A stretch of DNA of 64,000 bases from Flavobacterium piscis (GCF_001686925.1 NZ_LVEN01000027.1:248001-312000); one strand, 5' to 3'. Positions 8,373 through 16,875 are shown, counted from the first letter of the stretch. Numbers and translations: made by a program. Notes: generated by a model not told the origin, from the sequence alone.

Positions 8373-9722
8373 ATGAAAACACGAAATAATATAAACATCA
8401 AACCTTTTGCGAACTTTGCAAAAATAGTTTTGCGAACTTTGCTTTTAAAACTTTTTTTACCGTATTCAAAAGCCTTTGTGAACTTTGCGAATCCTTTGCG
8501 CTCTTTGCGGTTAAATCCAGCCCAATTGGCAAATAAAACTTTGTGGTTAAGCATATTCTTATTGGTTAGCACGCTTTCGCAGGCACAAGAAAAAATAAGC
8601 TTAGAAAAAGCCATAGCACTTGCCAAATCAAACAACATAGACTTAAAAATTGCCGATAAGGAAATAGAAAAACAAACCGTTTTAAAAAAGACTGCATTTC
8701 AGCCCGATCCACTCCAAGTACAATATCAGGGCGGACAATTCAACAGTGCCGATTACGACCACAACGTTTCGGTTCAGCAATTTTTCCCAATGGGAAACAT
8801 TACAAAAGCCAATCGTCAATTGCAGGAAGAGTTGGTAAAACTGGCTGAAAAACGAAAAGCTTTATCTGCTTACGAAATAGAAAAAGCCGTAACCTTGTCG
8901 TATTACCAATATTTGTACGGCGTTTCGATTCAGAAATTGAACTCGGAACTCAATGATATTTACACCAAATTCCTAAAGAATGCCGAACTCCGTTTTCAAA
9001 CCGGAGAAAGCGGTAATATCGAAGTAATCAGCGCTAAAGCGAAAGTAAAAGAGATCGAAACGCAAAAAGCACAATTAGAATATGATTTGGCGATTTACCA
9101 AAGGCAATTGCAATTTTTTGTTCAGACCGATGAAAATATAATTCCGGATGATACAACATCGTTGCAATATATTATGCTGCAAGAAGCATCAAACCCAAAA
9201 GCAGAAGTTTTAATGACCGATTATTACCAACAGCAGATTTCGGTATATCAAAAAGAAGCCAATACGCACAAAGCAATGCGAACGCCTAAACTGGGATTGG
9301 GATATTTTGCGCAAACCATCAACACCGAATCGTTGTTTCAGGGGTTTACTGCCGGATTGCAAATTCCGTTGTTTGGGGGCGTAAATTCGGCGAAAGCCAA
9401 AGCATCAGAAATCAGTATTGCGCAGTCAGAATTGGCTTTAGATAAAAATAAATTAACGCTCAATCTGCAAAAACAAGAATTAGAAAATAATTTCAGTAAA
9501 CAGCAAAAAGCATTAGAGTATTATCAAAAAGAAGGATTGCAGTACGCCGATCAGATCATCAGTACGGCACAAAAAAGTTATGCAAATGGCGATATGAGTT
9601 ATTGGGCATACATCAGTTTTTTGAATCAGGCAATTGATATTAAAAAACAATATACAGAAGCAACCCATACTTTTAATCAAAGTGCAATCGAGCTGCAATT
9701 TCCAACTATTAAAAACAATTAA
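8373..9722 (+). CDS. TolC-family outer-membrane efflux protein with repeat-encoded N-terminal extension
   Basis: 449 residues if started at ATG 8373, one base after the czcA stop. The body is a typical outer-membrane efflux protein, with alternating alpha-helical coiled coil and barrel strands (ISLEKAIALAKSNNIDL near residue 75, LQIPLFGGVNSAKAKASEIS in the second half). It forms the exit duct of the RND pump. The recognisable signal peptide, LWLSIFLLVSTLSQA, begins only around residue 57. The preceding residues (FANFAKIVLRTLLLKLF and FVNFANPLRSLRLN) are the translation of a dispersed repeat. No ATG lies between the repeat and the signal peptide; in-frame TTG codons near 8526 and 8543 are possible real starts. 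Confidence 0.9.
   Translation: MKTRNNINIKPFANFAKIVLRTLLLKLFLPYSKAFVNFANPLRSLRLNPAQLANKTLWLSIFLLVSTLSQAQEKISLEKAIALAKSNNIDLKIADKEIEKQTVLKKTAFQPDPLQVQYQGGQFNSADYDHNVSVQQFFPMGNITKANRQLQEELVKLAEKRKALSAYEIEKAVTLSYYQYLYGVSIQKLNSELNDIYTKFLKNAELRFQTGESGNIEVISAKAKVKEIETQKAQLEYDLAIYQRQLQFFVQTDENIIPDDTTSLQYIMLQEASNPKAEVLMTDYYQQQISVYQKEANTHKAMRTPKLGLGYFAQTINTESLFQGFTAGLQIPLFGGVNSAKAKASEISIAQSELALDKNKLTLNLQKQELENNFSKQQKALEYYQKEGLQYADQIISTAQKSYANGDMSYWAYISFLNQAIDIKKQYTEATHTFNQSAIELQFPTIKNN
8399..8515. repeat. Palindromic CTTTGCGAACTTTGC repeat inside the tolC 5' end
   Basis: Several copies of TTTGCGAACTTTGC-type units appear in a row and end with CTCTTTGCGGTTAA. The same words fill intergenic repeats at 55599-55720 and 63492-63537. 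Here the element lies within the open frame of the tolC-like gene. Confidence 0.8.
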
Positions 9723-9747
9723 AATGAAAAATATAGTTAAAAACTTA

Positions 9748-9870
9748 ACCGCAAAGGAGCTTAATTTAACCACAGAGAACGCGAAGGAGTTTTCGCAAAG
9801 TCCACAAAGTTTAAACTCTTTGTGTACTCTGTGTTGTTCTCCCTTTGTGAACTTTGTGGTAAAAAATATG
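9748..9870. repeat. Dispersed palindromic repeat between tolC and the fusion-protein gene
   Basis: The left part reads AACCGCAAAGGAG then TTTAACCACAGAGAACGC. The right part reads CTCTTTGTGTACTCTGTG then CTTTGTGAACTTTGTGGT. The halves are approximately inverted relative to each other, as in the other AACCGCAAAG elements of the window. Confidence 0.75.
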
Positions 9871-11055
9871 CGCTTTCTTTATTTTATAATATTTGCGCTT
9901 ACCTTAATAAGCTGTAATGAAAAGAAAGCAGAAGAATCTCAGGAAGAAGAAAGTTCGCAAACAGAAGTCGCTTTAAACGAATCACAATACAAAACCGTAG
10001 GAATCGAAACTGGATTTGTAGAAAACAGAAATCTGAATAAAGTCATAAAAGCCAACGGTTATACTACAGTTCCGCCGCAAAACTCTGCCGAAGTTTCGAC
10101 TTTGATAGGAGGAACCGTGAAGGATATTTTTGTTCTCGAAGGCACTTATGTCAACAAAGGAAAAGTTTTGGCGACGATTCAGAATCTGGAAGTGATCGAA
10201 ATGCAGGAAGATTATCATTCGGCGACAGCCAATATCGAATATCTGCAATTAGAATACAATCGCCAGAAAACCTTAAGCGATGAAAATGTAAACCCAAGGA
10301 AAGTTTTTCAGGAAGTAAAATCAAAATTGGCAGCAGAAAGAGCGAGAGCACAGGCAGCAAAAAATAAATTGGATGCCTTGCATGTAAGTGCAAAAGGCAG
10401 TACTTCGCTGGTACCTATTGTAGCGCCAATAAGCGGTTATGTGGGGAACATCAAAATTGCAAAAGGAGCGTATGCGCTAACCGGAATCACATTGTTTGAA
10501 GTAGTCGATAATAGCCAGATGCATTTGGATCTGAATGTGTATGAGAAAGATTTAGGTTCTATTTCGATCGGACAAGTTATTGATTTTGTACTGACAAATC
10601 AGTCGAACAAATCGATAAAAGGAAAGATATTCGGAATCAATAAATCATTTTCTAACGAAAGTAAAACCGTTGCCGTTCATGCCAAAATCGAATCAGATGA
10701 TGCAAAAGGACTGATTCCGGGAATGTATGTTTCGGCCAATATTAATATCATAAATGCTACCGTGCCCGCATTGCCAAAAGATGCTGTAGTGCGAAACGCA
10801 GATAAGTATTTTGTTTTTGTTCAGGAAGATGATCATAAAGACGACCATCAACATGAAGAAGGAAAAGAGGAAAAAGGTGCAGTACATGAAAAGGAAATTC
10901 ATTTTAAAGCCATTGAAGTAATTCCCGGAACAACAGATTTAGGCTTTACCGAAGTGAAATTTGTAGATAAAATTGATCCGGATGCGAAGATTGTGACCAA
11001 AGGCGCTTTTTATCTGCTTTCGGCCATGAAAGGCGGAGGAGAGCATAGTCACTAA
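9868..11055 (+). CDS. RND efflux periplasmic adaptor (membrane-fusion) lipoprotein
   Basis: 395 residues from ATG 9868. This start gives a proper lipoprotein signal (MRFLYFIIFALTLISC, lipobox LISC). An earlier in-frame ATG at 9724 would add 48 residues that are only translated repeat. The body shows the adaptor layout: barrel-sandwich/lipoyl segment (VSTLIGGTVKDIFVLEGTYVNKGKVLATIQN), a helical hairpin around residues 85-135, then AQKNKLDALHVS-type return and IVAPISGYVGNIKIAKG. A His/Asp/Glu-rich insert (EDDHKDDHQHEEGKEEKG) near the C-terminal third suggests direct metal contact. It links CzcA to the TolC-like channel; the operon order is czcA-tolC-mfp. Confidence 0.88.
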   Translation: MRFLYFIIFALTLISCNEKKAEESQEEESSQTEVALNESQYKTVGIETGFVENRNLNKVIKANGYTTVPPQNSAEVSTLIGGTVKDIFVLEGTYVNKGKVLATIQNLEVIEMQEDYHSATANIEYLQLEYNRQKTLSDENVNPRKVFQEVKSKLAAERARAQAAKNKLDALHVSAKGSTSLVPIVAPISGYVGNIKIAKGAYALTGITLFEVVDNSQMHLDLNVYEKDLGSISIGQVIDFVLTNQSNKSIKGKIFGINKSFSNESKTVAVHAKIESDDAKGLIPGMYVSANINIINATVPALPKDAVVRNADKYFVFVQEDDHKDDHQHEEGKEEKGAVHEKEIHFKAIEVIPGTTDLGFTEVKFVDKIDPDAKIVTKGAFYLLSAMKGGGEHSH

Positions 11056-11061
11056 ATTTTT

Positions 11062-11235
11062 TAGGAGCTAAGTGGTTGAGATGCTAAGACGCTAAGTTTT
11101 TTTAGCTGGTGTAGCATTTACTCGCAAAGGCGCAGAGGCGCAAAATTTTCTAGTATTATCTTTTTAAGTTTTAATATAGAAAATCAAAAGAAACTTAAAA
11201 AACTTTGCGACTCTGCGTCTTTGCAAGATTAAATA
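11062..11235. repeat. Palindromic intergenic repeat (GCAAAGGCGCAGAG family)
   Basis: CTCGCAAAGGCGCAGAGGCG (from about 11121) is mirrored by CTTTGCGACTCTGCGTCTTTGCAAG (to about 11228). An inner inverted pair is TTTTTAAGTTTT / AAACTTAAAAA. This copy lacks the ATCCCGATAG insertion seen in the related copies at 63117-63420. Nothing else is recognisable between the adaptor and ATPase genes (11056-11339). Confidence 0.8.
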
Positions 11236-11339
11236 AAACGCTACTTATAGACAATTGGCTCAAAATCCGTAAATTTAGAACCTATTTAAACAAAGTTTAA
11301 AACTTTAAACTTGAAAAAATAAAACTTGATACTCATTTT

Positions 11340-13346
11340 ATGGAACACATACATACAGAAGAAAAAATAACAAAAAAGAAACCGAAACAATCTGCCTGCT
11401 GTTGCTCACATGACGAACCTGTTCATTCTGATAATGACGGACACGATCACGGAGACGGACACGATCATGAACATAATGCTGAGGGCAGTTTGTTGAAATT
11501 ATTTTTACCCGCAATAATCTCCTTTGTTTTATTGCTTATCGGTATTGGGCTTGACAATTATTTTCCGCAGACCTGGTTTACGGGTTATGTTCGAATTGCC
11601 TGGTATATCGTGGCTTATTTACCGGTTGGACTTCCGGTTTTGAGAGAAGCGTACGAAAGCATTATGAAAGGCGACGTTTTTTCAGAATTTTTCCTGATGT
11701 GCATTGCGACAATTGGTGCTTTCGCAATAGGCGAATATCCCGAAGGTGTTGCCGTAATGCTGTTTTATACCATTGGAGAAAATTTTCAGGGATTGGCGGT
11801 AAGCCGTGCGAAATCGAATATTAAAAGTTTACTGGATCAACGTCCGGACGAAGTCAATGTTTTAGAAAATAATGTTGCCACAAAAGTAAAAGCGGCCGAT
11901 GTTGTGATAGGATCTGTAATTCAGCTTAAAGCGGGAGAAAAATTAGGTCTGGATGGCGAATTATTATCGGATACTGCTTCGTTTAATACGGCGGCATTAA
12001 CTGGTGAAAGTAAACCTGATACCAAAGTAAAAGGAGAAACAGTTCTGGCCGGAATGATCAACGGAAATACGATTGCACTGGTAAAAGTAACTACGGCTTA
12101 TAAAGACAGTAAATTGTCTAAGATTCTGGAAATGGTACAAAATGCCACGACCAAAAAAGCGCCTGCCGAATTGTTTATCAGGAAATTTGCCAAGATTTAT
12201 ACGCCAATTGTAGTGTATCTGGCAATTGCGATTTGTTTGTTGCCGATGCTTTTTGTAGATAATTATGTCTTTAGCCAATGGCTGTACAGAGCTTTGGTTT
12301 TTCTGGTAATTTCATGTCCTTGTGCCTTGGTAATTAGTATTCCGTTAGGATATTTTGGCGGAATTGGCGCGGCGAGTAAAAACGGAATTCTGTTTAAAGG
12401 AAGTAATTTCCTCGATAGTATTTCAACCATTCAGAATGTTGTAATGGATAAAACCGGAACCATGACTGAAGGTGTTTTTAAAGTTCAGGAAGTTATTATT
12501 CAGGAAGGTTTTGATAAAGCCGAGATTCTGAAACTCGTTAATGTTCTCGAAAGCCAAAGTACGCATCCCGTTGCAACGGCAATTCACAATCACGTGGGGC
12601 AGATTGATGCTTCAGTTGAGTTGAAAAACGTGGAGGAAATTTCCGGACATGGTTTAAAAGCCGAGATCAACGGAAAAGAATTGCATGTGGGGAATTTCAA
12701 ATTGATGGATAAATTCAAGATTTCATATGATATTGATCCAAATTCGGTTGTTTATACGACGATTGCCATTGCGTACGATAACAAGTTCGCAGGATATTTG
12801 ACCATTGCCGATGAAATTAAAGAAGATGCGCAGCAGGCAGTAAGCAAACTAAAAGCATTAGGCGTTAAAGTAACCATGCTAAGTGGCGACAAAACCAATG
12901 TGGTACAATTTGTTGCGGATAAATTAGGCATCACAAATGCTTTTGGAGATTTGCTTCCGGAAGATAAAGTGAATAAACTCAACGAGATTAAAGCCAAAAA
13001 CGAAACCGTTGCTTTTGTTGGAGATGGAGTAAATGATGCGCCTGTAATAGCCTTAAGTACCGTGGGTATCGCAATGGGAGGTTTAGGAAGCGATGCCACG
13101 ATCGAAACCGCCGATGTTGTGATTCAGGACGATAAACCAAGTAAAATTGCGATGGCGATAAATATCGGGAAACAAACCAAAAAAATTGTCTGGCAAAATA
13201 TCACGTTGGCTTTTGTCGTAAAAGCTTTTGTACTGATTCTGGGAGCCGGCGGACTTGCCACAATGTGGGAAGCTGTTTTTGCCGATGTTGGAGTAGCGTT
13301 GCTGGCGATATTAAATGCCGTAAGGATTCAGAAAATGAAGTTTTAA
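11340..13346 (+). CDS. Heavy-metal P1B-type ATPase (Zn/Cd/Pb class) with His-rich N-terminus
   Basis: 668 residues. It pumps soft divalent metals out of the cytoplasm. Visible landmarks are LTGES in the actuator domain, the membrane site C326-P327-C328 (SCPCALVISIP), phosphorylation site D370 (DKTGTMTEG), STHP in the nucleotide domain and GDGVNDAP. The last helix has DVGVALLAILNAVRI, the Asp-containing pattern of the Zn/Cd/Pb (ZntA/CadA) class. Instead of a ferredoxin-like HMA domain, the first 50 residues are a metal-binding tail: CCCSHDEP and a run of HDHGDGHDHEH. It sits 284 bp after the efflux operon and is likely part of the same resistance locus. Confidence 0.92.
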   Translation: MEHIHTEEKITKKKPKQSACCCSHDEPVHSDNDGHDHGDGHDHEHNAEGSLLKLFLPAIISFVLLLIGIGLDNYFPQTWFTGYVRIAWYIVAYLPVGLPVLREAYESIMKGDVFSEFFLMCIATIGAFAIGEYPEGVAVMLFYTIGENFQGLAVSRAKSNIKSLLDQRPDEVNVLENNVATKVKAADVVIGSVIQLKAGEKLGLDGELLSDTASFNTAALTGESKPDTKVKGETVLAGMINGNTIALVKVTTAYKDSKLSKILEMVQNATTKKAPAELFIRKFAKIYTPIVVYLAIAICLLPMLFVDNYVFSQWLYRALVFLVISCPCALVISIPLGYFGGIGAASKNGILFKGSNFLDSISTIQNVVMDKTGTMTEGVFKVQEVIIQEGFDKAEILKLVNVLESQSTHPVATAIHNHVGQIDASVELKNVEEISGHGLKAEINGKELHVGNFKLMDKFKISYDIDPNSVVYTTIAIAYDNKFAGYLTIADEIKEDAQQAVSKLKALGVKVTMLSGDKTNVVQFVADKLGITNAFGDLLPEDKVNKLNEIKAKNETVAFVGDGVNDAPVIALSTVGIAMGGLGSDATIETADVVIQDDKPSKIAMAINIGKQTKKIVWQNITLAFVVKAFVLILGAGGLATMWEAVFADVGVALLAILNAVRIQKMKF

Positions 13347-13364
13347 ATTAAAAAAAGCTATAAA

Positions 13365-13400
13365 GAAGCCGTTTCAAATACAATTTGAGACGGCTTTTAT
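13365..13400. terminator. Bidirectional rho-independent terminator
   Basis: The hairpin AAGCCGTTTCAAAT...ATTTGAGACGGCTT has an A-rich left flank and a T-rich right flank, located between converging genes. It should serve both the ATPase gene and the minus-strand GNAT gene. Confidence 0.8.
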
Positions 13401-13416
13401 ATTTAAATGTGATTTT

Positions 13417-14067
13417 TTACTCGTATTCAGGAATAACAACCGACGTATACAAACTATACATTTCCCATCCCAAAGACTCGTAGAATGCTTTACCTTCTTC
13501 TGTGGCTACTAAAAAATTATGATGTACATCATTCGCTAATGCAATCTTTTCAAGTTCTTTCATCAGGAAAGAGGCAAGACCAATCCTTTTATGATTAGAT
13601 CCAGTCGAGATTCTATCGTAAATTGCTACATCATCAACAAGAACAACATGTCCTGTTGAGGCTAGCTCTCCCTGTTTCGTTACAATTCGAACAAGATAAG
13701 TAGCATTGTAATGTTCAAATTCCAGCTTATAATTATCACTTAAAGTACAGTTCCGAAAATCCATTTGATGAAAACAAGCCATCATATATCCTTGAGGCTG
13801 AATAATCCATTTGGGATGTATTTGATTTTTAAATTCATCAGGCGAAGAACAAACTTTTAAGAAAATACCGGGTTCATCAATAGATTTTGATAATTCAAGA
13901 AAATCATTATTCAGTTCAGCAAATACAAAGCGTCTTTTTTGATTAGGATAACCAACTTCAACCTTAAATCCTGATTTGTATCTTTCAGGTAATGGCAATT
14001 TTCTTGATAATGACCAGGCTGTCAGCCATTTTTCTAAAATACTACGAAGAATATTTTTTTTAATCAT
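13417..14067 (-). CDS. GNAT-family N-acetyltransferase
   Basis: 216 residues. The C-terminal half has the acetyl-CoA binding pattern of GNAT enzymes: a beta strand with DDVAIYDRISTG, then a HKRIGLASFLMKELEKIAL motif A, and a terminal FYESLGWEMYS. The N-terminal about 90 residues are unlike a standard GNAT core and may be substrate-specific. The substrate cannot be told. It is the last of three minus-strand genes with the tautomerase and VOC genes, 44 bp after the tautomerase. Confidence 0.75.
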   Translation of the reverse strand: MIKKNILRSILEKWLTAWSLSRKLPLPERYKSGFKVEVGYPNQKRRFVFAELNNDFLELSKSIDEPGIFLKVCSSPDEFKNQIHPKWIIQPQGYMMACFHQMDFRNCTLSDNYKLEFEHYNATYLVRIVTKQGELASTGHVVLVDDVAIYDRISTGSNHKRIGLASFLMKELEKIALANDVHHNFLVATEEGKAFYESLGWEMYSLYTSVVIPEYE

Positions 14068-14111
14068 ATGCTAAAACCGGAATTATAAAGTTATAAAAGC
14101 AATCTGTATAA

Positions 14112-14510
14112 TTATTTTTTCAAATGCGTTGGAATCTGAATTTCTCCGTTACCAAAAGACCAATTCTCTAAACCATTATTTTCTAATAAAACAATAATGA
14201 CATTATTGATTAAAATCTCGGTTGAGGTCGAAATTCGTGTCGTAATCTGATGGTATAATTTTTTCTTTTGTTCTAAGGTTCTTCCTTGTCCTGCCGTAAT
14301 TTGCACGTAAATAATATCTTCAGAATGTGAAATCCCAAGATAACTTTCAGGATATTTTATCTGATGCGGTTCCAGTTCTTCAATGACATGAAAATAATCG
14401 TCTTTTGGGATATTAAATTCGGCTATTAAAGATTCATGAATAGATGCTGAAATAGTATTTTTTGTTTCTAATGAAAGCTTTTTGGGAAGACTGATTCTAA
14501 CGAATGGCAT
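14112..14510 (-). CDS. Tautomerase-family protein
   Basis: 132 residues beginning MPFVRISL, which would expose the catalytic Pro-1 of the tautomerase superfamily after Met removal. The length fits the fused, double-length MSAD/cis-CaaD-like group (two beta-alpha-beta halves) rather than the 60-residue 4-OT monomers. The Arg in AGQGRTLEQKKKLY could act as a substrate-binding residue, as the family often has Arg at a comparable place. The substrate is unknown. Confidence 0.7.
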   Translation of the reverse strand: MPFVRISLPKKLSLETKNTISASIHESLIAEFNIPKDDYFHVIEELEPHQIKYPESYLGISHSEDIIYVQITAGQGRTLEQKKKLYHQITTRISTSTEILINNVIIVLLENNGLENWSFGNGEIQIPTHLKK

Positions 14511-14572
14511 TTTTTTGAAATTTAAATTTTTATAAAAATAAGGAATAGTAAGCGATGGAAATAAGAATCGTA

Positions 14573-15223
14573 TTAAAAATTTAATTCTATTTTATTCCCT
14601 TTATTCTCAATTCTAACGGCTGTTTTATTACTTTCAGAAGGTGTTTGCGTAGGATACCAATTTCGATCTGGTTTCACGATAATTAGTAAACCTTCATCAT
14701 CACCAACAGCTGAGAAGAGATCGGTATTGTCATTCTTGCTAAAAAAATCTAATCCATGTTCTTCGATTAATTGATTTCCTAATTTTAATGGATTTTCATT
14801 TACGATTCCAATTTCACTAATATTTAAAATAGCTTTAGAACTGAATGCTTCTGTTTGCGCATTATCAAGATCGTGTCGGGCAATAAATTCTAATAAATTG
14901 CCATTATTGTCGTAGAAATAAACCGCATTGGCATTCCAGTTTTCGAAATTGGTAATGACTTTTTGATCTTCAATAAAAATTAAATCTACTTTGCTTTTAC
15001 ACCAATCAATGGCTTCGTCTAACTTGTTTTCCGGAATATTGAAAGCAAAGTGATAAATAGATTTAAACTCAGGATTTTCTAAGAATTCAAGAACCGAATT
15101 GCCTGCCTGAATGCTCACCGAATTTTTGGTTTTTTCTATAATAGGAAGATCAAGAATGTCTTTATAAAAAGTGGCAGTTTGTTGTATATCGCTAGATTGA
15201 ATTTGAATATGTTCTAACTTCAT
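14573..15223 (-). CDS. VOC-family (glyoxalase/bleomycin-resistance-like) protein
   Basis: 216 residues from ATG at 15223 (MKLEHIQIQSSDIQQTATFYKDIL), the usual beginning of a VOC fold. An upstream in-frame ATG at 15268 would add 15 basic and hydrophobic residues, and lies almost on the promoter box at 15270-15277, so the inner start is preferred. The first module contains YHFAFNIP and VYFYDNNGNLLEFIARHD, the metal- or substrate-binding strand with Glu. A second, weaker module follows. The enzyme activity cannot be assigned. It leads the VOC-tautomerase-GNAT unit. Confidence 0.75.
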   Translation of the reverse strand: MKLEHIQIQSSDIQQTATFYKDILDLPIIEKTKNSVSIQAGNSVLEFLENPEFKSIYHFAFNIPENKLDEAIDWCKSKVDLIFIEDQKVITNFENWNANAVYFYDNNGNLLEFIARHDLDNAQTEAFSSKAILNISEIGIVNENPLKLGNQLIEEHGLDFFSKNDNTDLFSAVGDDEGLLIIVKPDRNWYPTQTPSESNKTAVRIENKGNKIELNF

Positions 15224-15269
15224 GATGGTATTTTTTATAAGAAGAAAAAAAAGCTTCTTTCGTTTCAAA

Positions 15270-15277
15270 CAAATTTA
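15270..15277 (-). promoter_or_regulatory. -7 promoter box for the VOC gene
   Basis: Read on the minus strand this is TAAATTTG, an exact TAnnTTTG match, 46 bp before the chosen VOC start. Predicted transcription would begin near 15263 and exclude the upstream ATG at 15268. Confidence 0.45.
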
Positions 15278-15374
15278 AGAAATGATAGAAGGATTACGAT
15301 TCACAAGCTATTTTATACTTCAATGAAAGGATAGTAAATTATGATTAAAGTTTATCTTATTGTAATGCCTAATT

Positions 15375-15520
15375 TTTTAAACACATAGAAACATAGATTT
15401 AAAACTGCAATTTAGATACTTTTAGAAAATCATGATTTTTTCACAAAGTGCTATGAGATTTATTTTTAGTGAAACGTCTTTCTGCATTTAGTTGAGCTAT
15501 GTTTCTATGTGTTTAAAATA
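15375..15520. repeat. 146-bp palindromic repeat with long complementary arms
   Basis: Left arm TTAAACACATAGAAACATAG (from about 15378) and right arm CTATGTTTCTATGTGTTTAA (to about 15516) are exact reverse complements about 100 bp apart. The element occupies most of the space between the VOC and cytochrome c peroxidase genes. Confidence 0.85.
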
Positions 15521-15554
15521 AAAAAAAGCCCATTTCATAAAAGAAACAGGCTTT
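15521..15554 (-). terminator. Probable terminator of the SusC/D-peroxidase unit
   Basis: AAAGCCCATTTC...GAAACAGGCTTT forms a hairpin with A/T flanks, 39 bp after the stop of the minus-strand peroxidase gene. Confidence 0.6.
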
Positions 15555-15592
15555 GTATATTTGAAAACTTTGGGGCAATTTGCAAATCATTT

Positions 15593-16771
15593 TTATTTCG
15601 GCATTGTTGGCGTCATAATTCTTCGTGTTGGTGTACTCAAAGTTTCTATAAAAGCCAAAAGATCGCTGATTTCTTCTTTGTTTAAATTCAGTTTTTTAAG
15701 CATAGGATCTGCTTTTGGAATTAATGAATCTCTCGCTGTTCCCAGATATTTTTTCTGAACAGGAGACGGGTTTCCTAAGTTGTACAATTCCACCACATCC
15801 AGTAAAGTCGGGAAATGTCCGTGATGCATCCAGGGTTTTGTATTGGCCACTTCACGCAATGTTGGCGTTCTGAATTTGCCAATGTCTTTTACATCTTTGG
15901 TCACATTATAGCGTCCGAAATCTTCATTTTTTGTTCCGAATAAAGTTTGACCGTCATTATGAAACTGATTGTCACTGAAATAAGGCGTATTATGGCAATT
16001 GATGCATTGCGCTTTGGTTCTGAATAAATGCAGGCCTTTTACCTGAGCATCTGTATAGGCTTCAGACTTTCCGCTAATGAAATTATCAAATTTACTTTTC
16101 GGGCTATTAATCGATCTTTCGAAAGTTGCAATGGCGTATTGTATTCTTTGCAGATTAACTTTTTTGTCTCCAAAAGCCTCAGTAAAAAGAGGATTGTAAC
16201 CTTTTATTTTAGCGATTTTATCAACGGCAATTGTCAGTTTTTCATTCATTTCAAGCGGATCTCCAATCGGGAATTGCGCCTGATCTTCCAAACTCTTTGC
16301 TCGTCCGTCCCAAAATAAGGATGTGGCATACGCCGAGTTTAAAATCGTCATCGAATTACGTTTCCCCGTTTGGCGATCGTGACCAAAAGAACGCGTTAAA
16401 TTATCTGTCCAGCCCAATTCAGGATTATGGCACGAAGCGCAGGCAATTTGTCCGCTAAGAGACAATCTGGGATCAAAAAATAATATTTTACCCAGACTTT
16501 CTTTTTCTTTCGAGTATCGGTTATAATCCGGATACGGAACAGCAGGAAGCACGCCGATATCCTGAAATGTAGCTTTATCGACATTTTCGTGTAGTTCCGC
16601 TGCCGGCCATTTCGTAGCATCTCCGCTGGAATATAATTTTCGCAATTCCTGAATGTCTATATAATCAGGCTGTTCAACGCTTTTATAAGCCGTTAAACTC
16701 AAGAGTAATAGGAGTGGGAGGATTAGTTTTTTCAATTCTTTTGTTTTTGTTTGATTTGTTTCAGGTTTCAA
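15593..16771 (-). CDS. Di-heme cytochrome c peroxidase (MauG/CcpA family)
   Basis: 392 residues with an N-terminal hydrophobic export segment (LILPLLLLLSLTAYKS). Two c-type heme sites are visible, CASCH at 111-115 and CINCH in the middle third, plus WDGRAKSLEDQAQFPIGDP and WMHHGHFPTLLDVVELYN, hallmarks of bacterial di-heme peroxidases. It would reduce hydrogen peroxide or oxidise a partner in the periplasm. LTAYKS occupies the place where related flavobacterial proteins often have a lipobox Cys (LTACKS), so membrane anchoring may be lost. It follows the SusC/SusD/lipoprotein genes with a 104-bp repeat between them. Confidence 0.88.
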   Translation of the reverse strand: MKPETNQTKTKELKKLILPLLLLLSLTAYKSVEQPDYIDIQELRKLYSSGDATKWPAAELHENVDKATFQDIGVLPAVPYPDYNRYSKEKESLGKILFFDPRLSLSGQIACASCHNPELGWTDNLTRSFGHDRQTGKRNSMTILNSAYATSLFWDGRAKSLEDQAQFPIGDPLEMNEKLTIAVDKIAKIKGYNPLFTEAFGDKKVNLQRIQYAIATFERSINSPKSKFDNFISGKSEAYTDAQVKGLHLFRTKAQCINCHNTPYFSDNQFHNDGQTLFGTKNEDFGRYNVTKDVKDIGKFRTPTLREVANTKPWMHHGHFPTLLDVVELYNLGNPSPVQKKYLGTARDSLIPKADPMLKKLNLNKEEISDLLAFIETLSTPTRRIMTPTMPK

Positions 16772-16779
16772 GTCCGTTT

Positions 16780-16870
16780 TCAGTCTCAGTCCCAGTTTGC
16801 GTTTTCAAAAAACTTTGTCAAAGTTTTAAACTTTGACAAAGTTAGTGCGACTGCGACTGCGACTGCGACT
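16780..16870. repeat. Palindrome capped by CAGTCT / GCGACT hexamer repeats
   Basis: The right end is (GCGACT) repeated four times at 16847-16870. The left end has CAGTCTCAGTCCCAG, the inverted counterpart. Inside is the inverted pair AACTTTGTCAAAGTT / AACTTTGACAAAGTT. The element fills the space between the surface lipoprotein and peroxidase genes. It contains a TAACTTTG box on the minus strand (16837-16844) that could act as a promoter for the peroxidase. A related hexamer run is at 61600-61670. Confidence 0.8.
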
Positions 16871-16875
16871 AAAAT

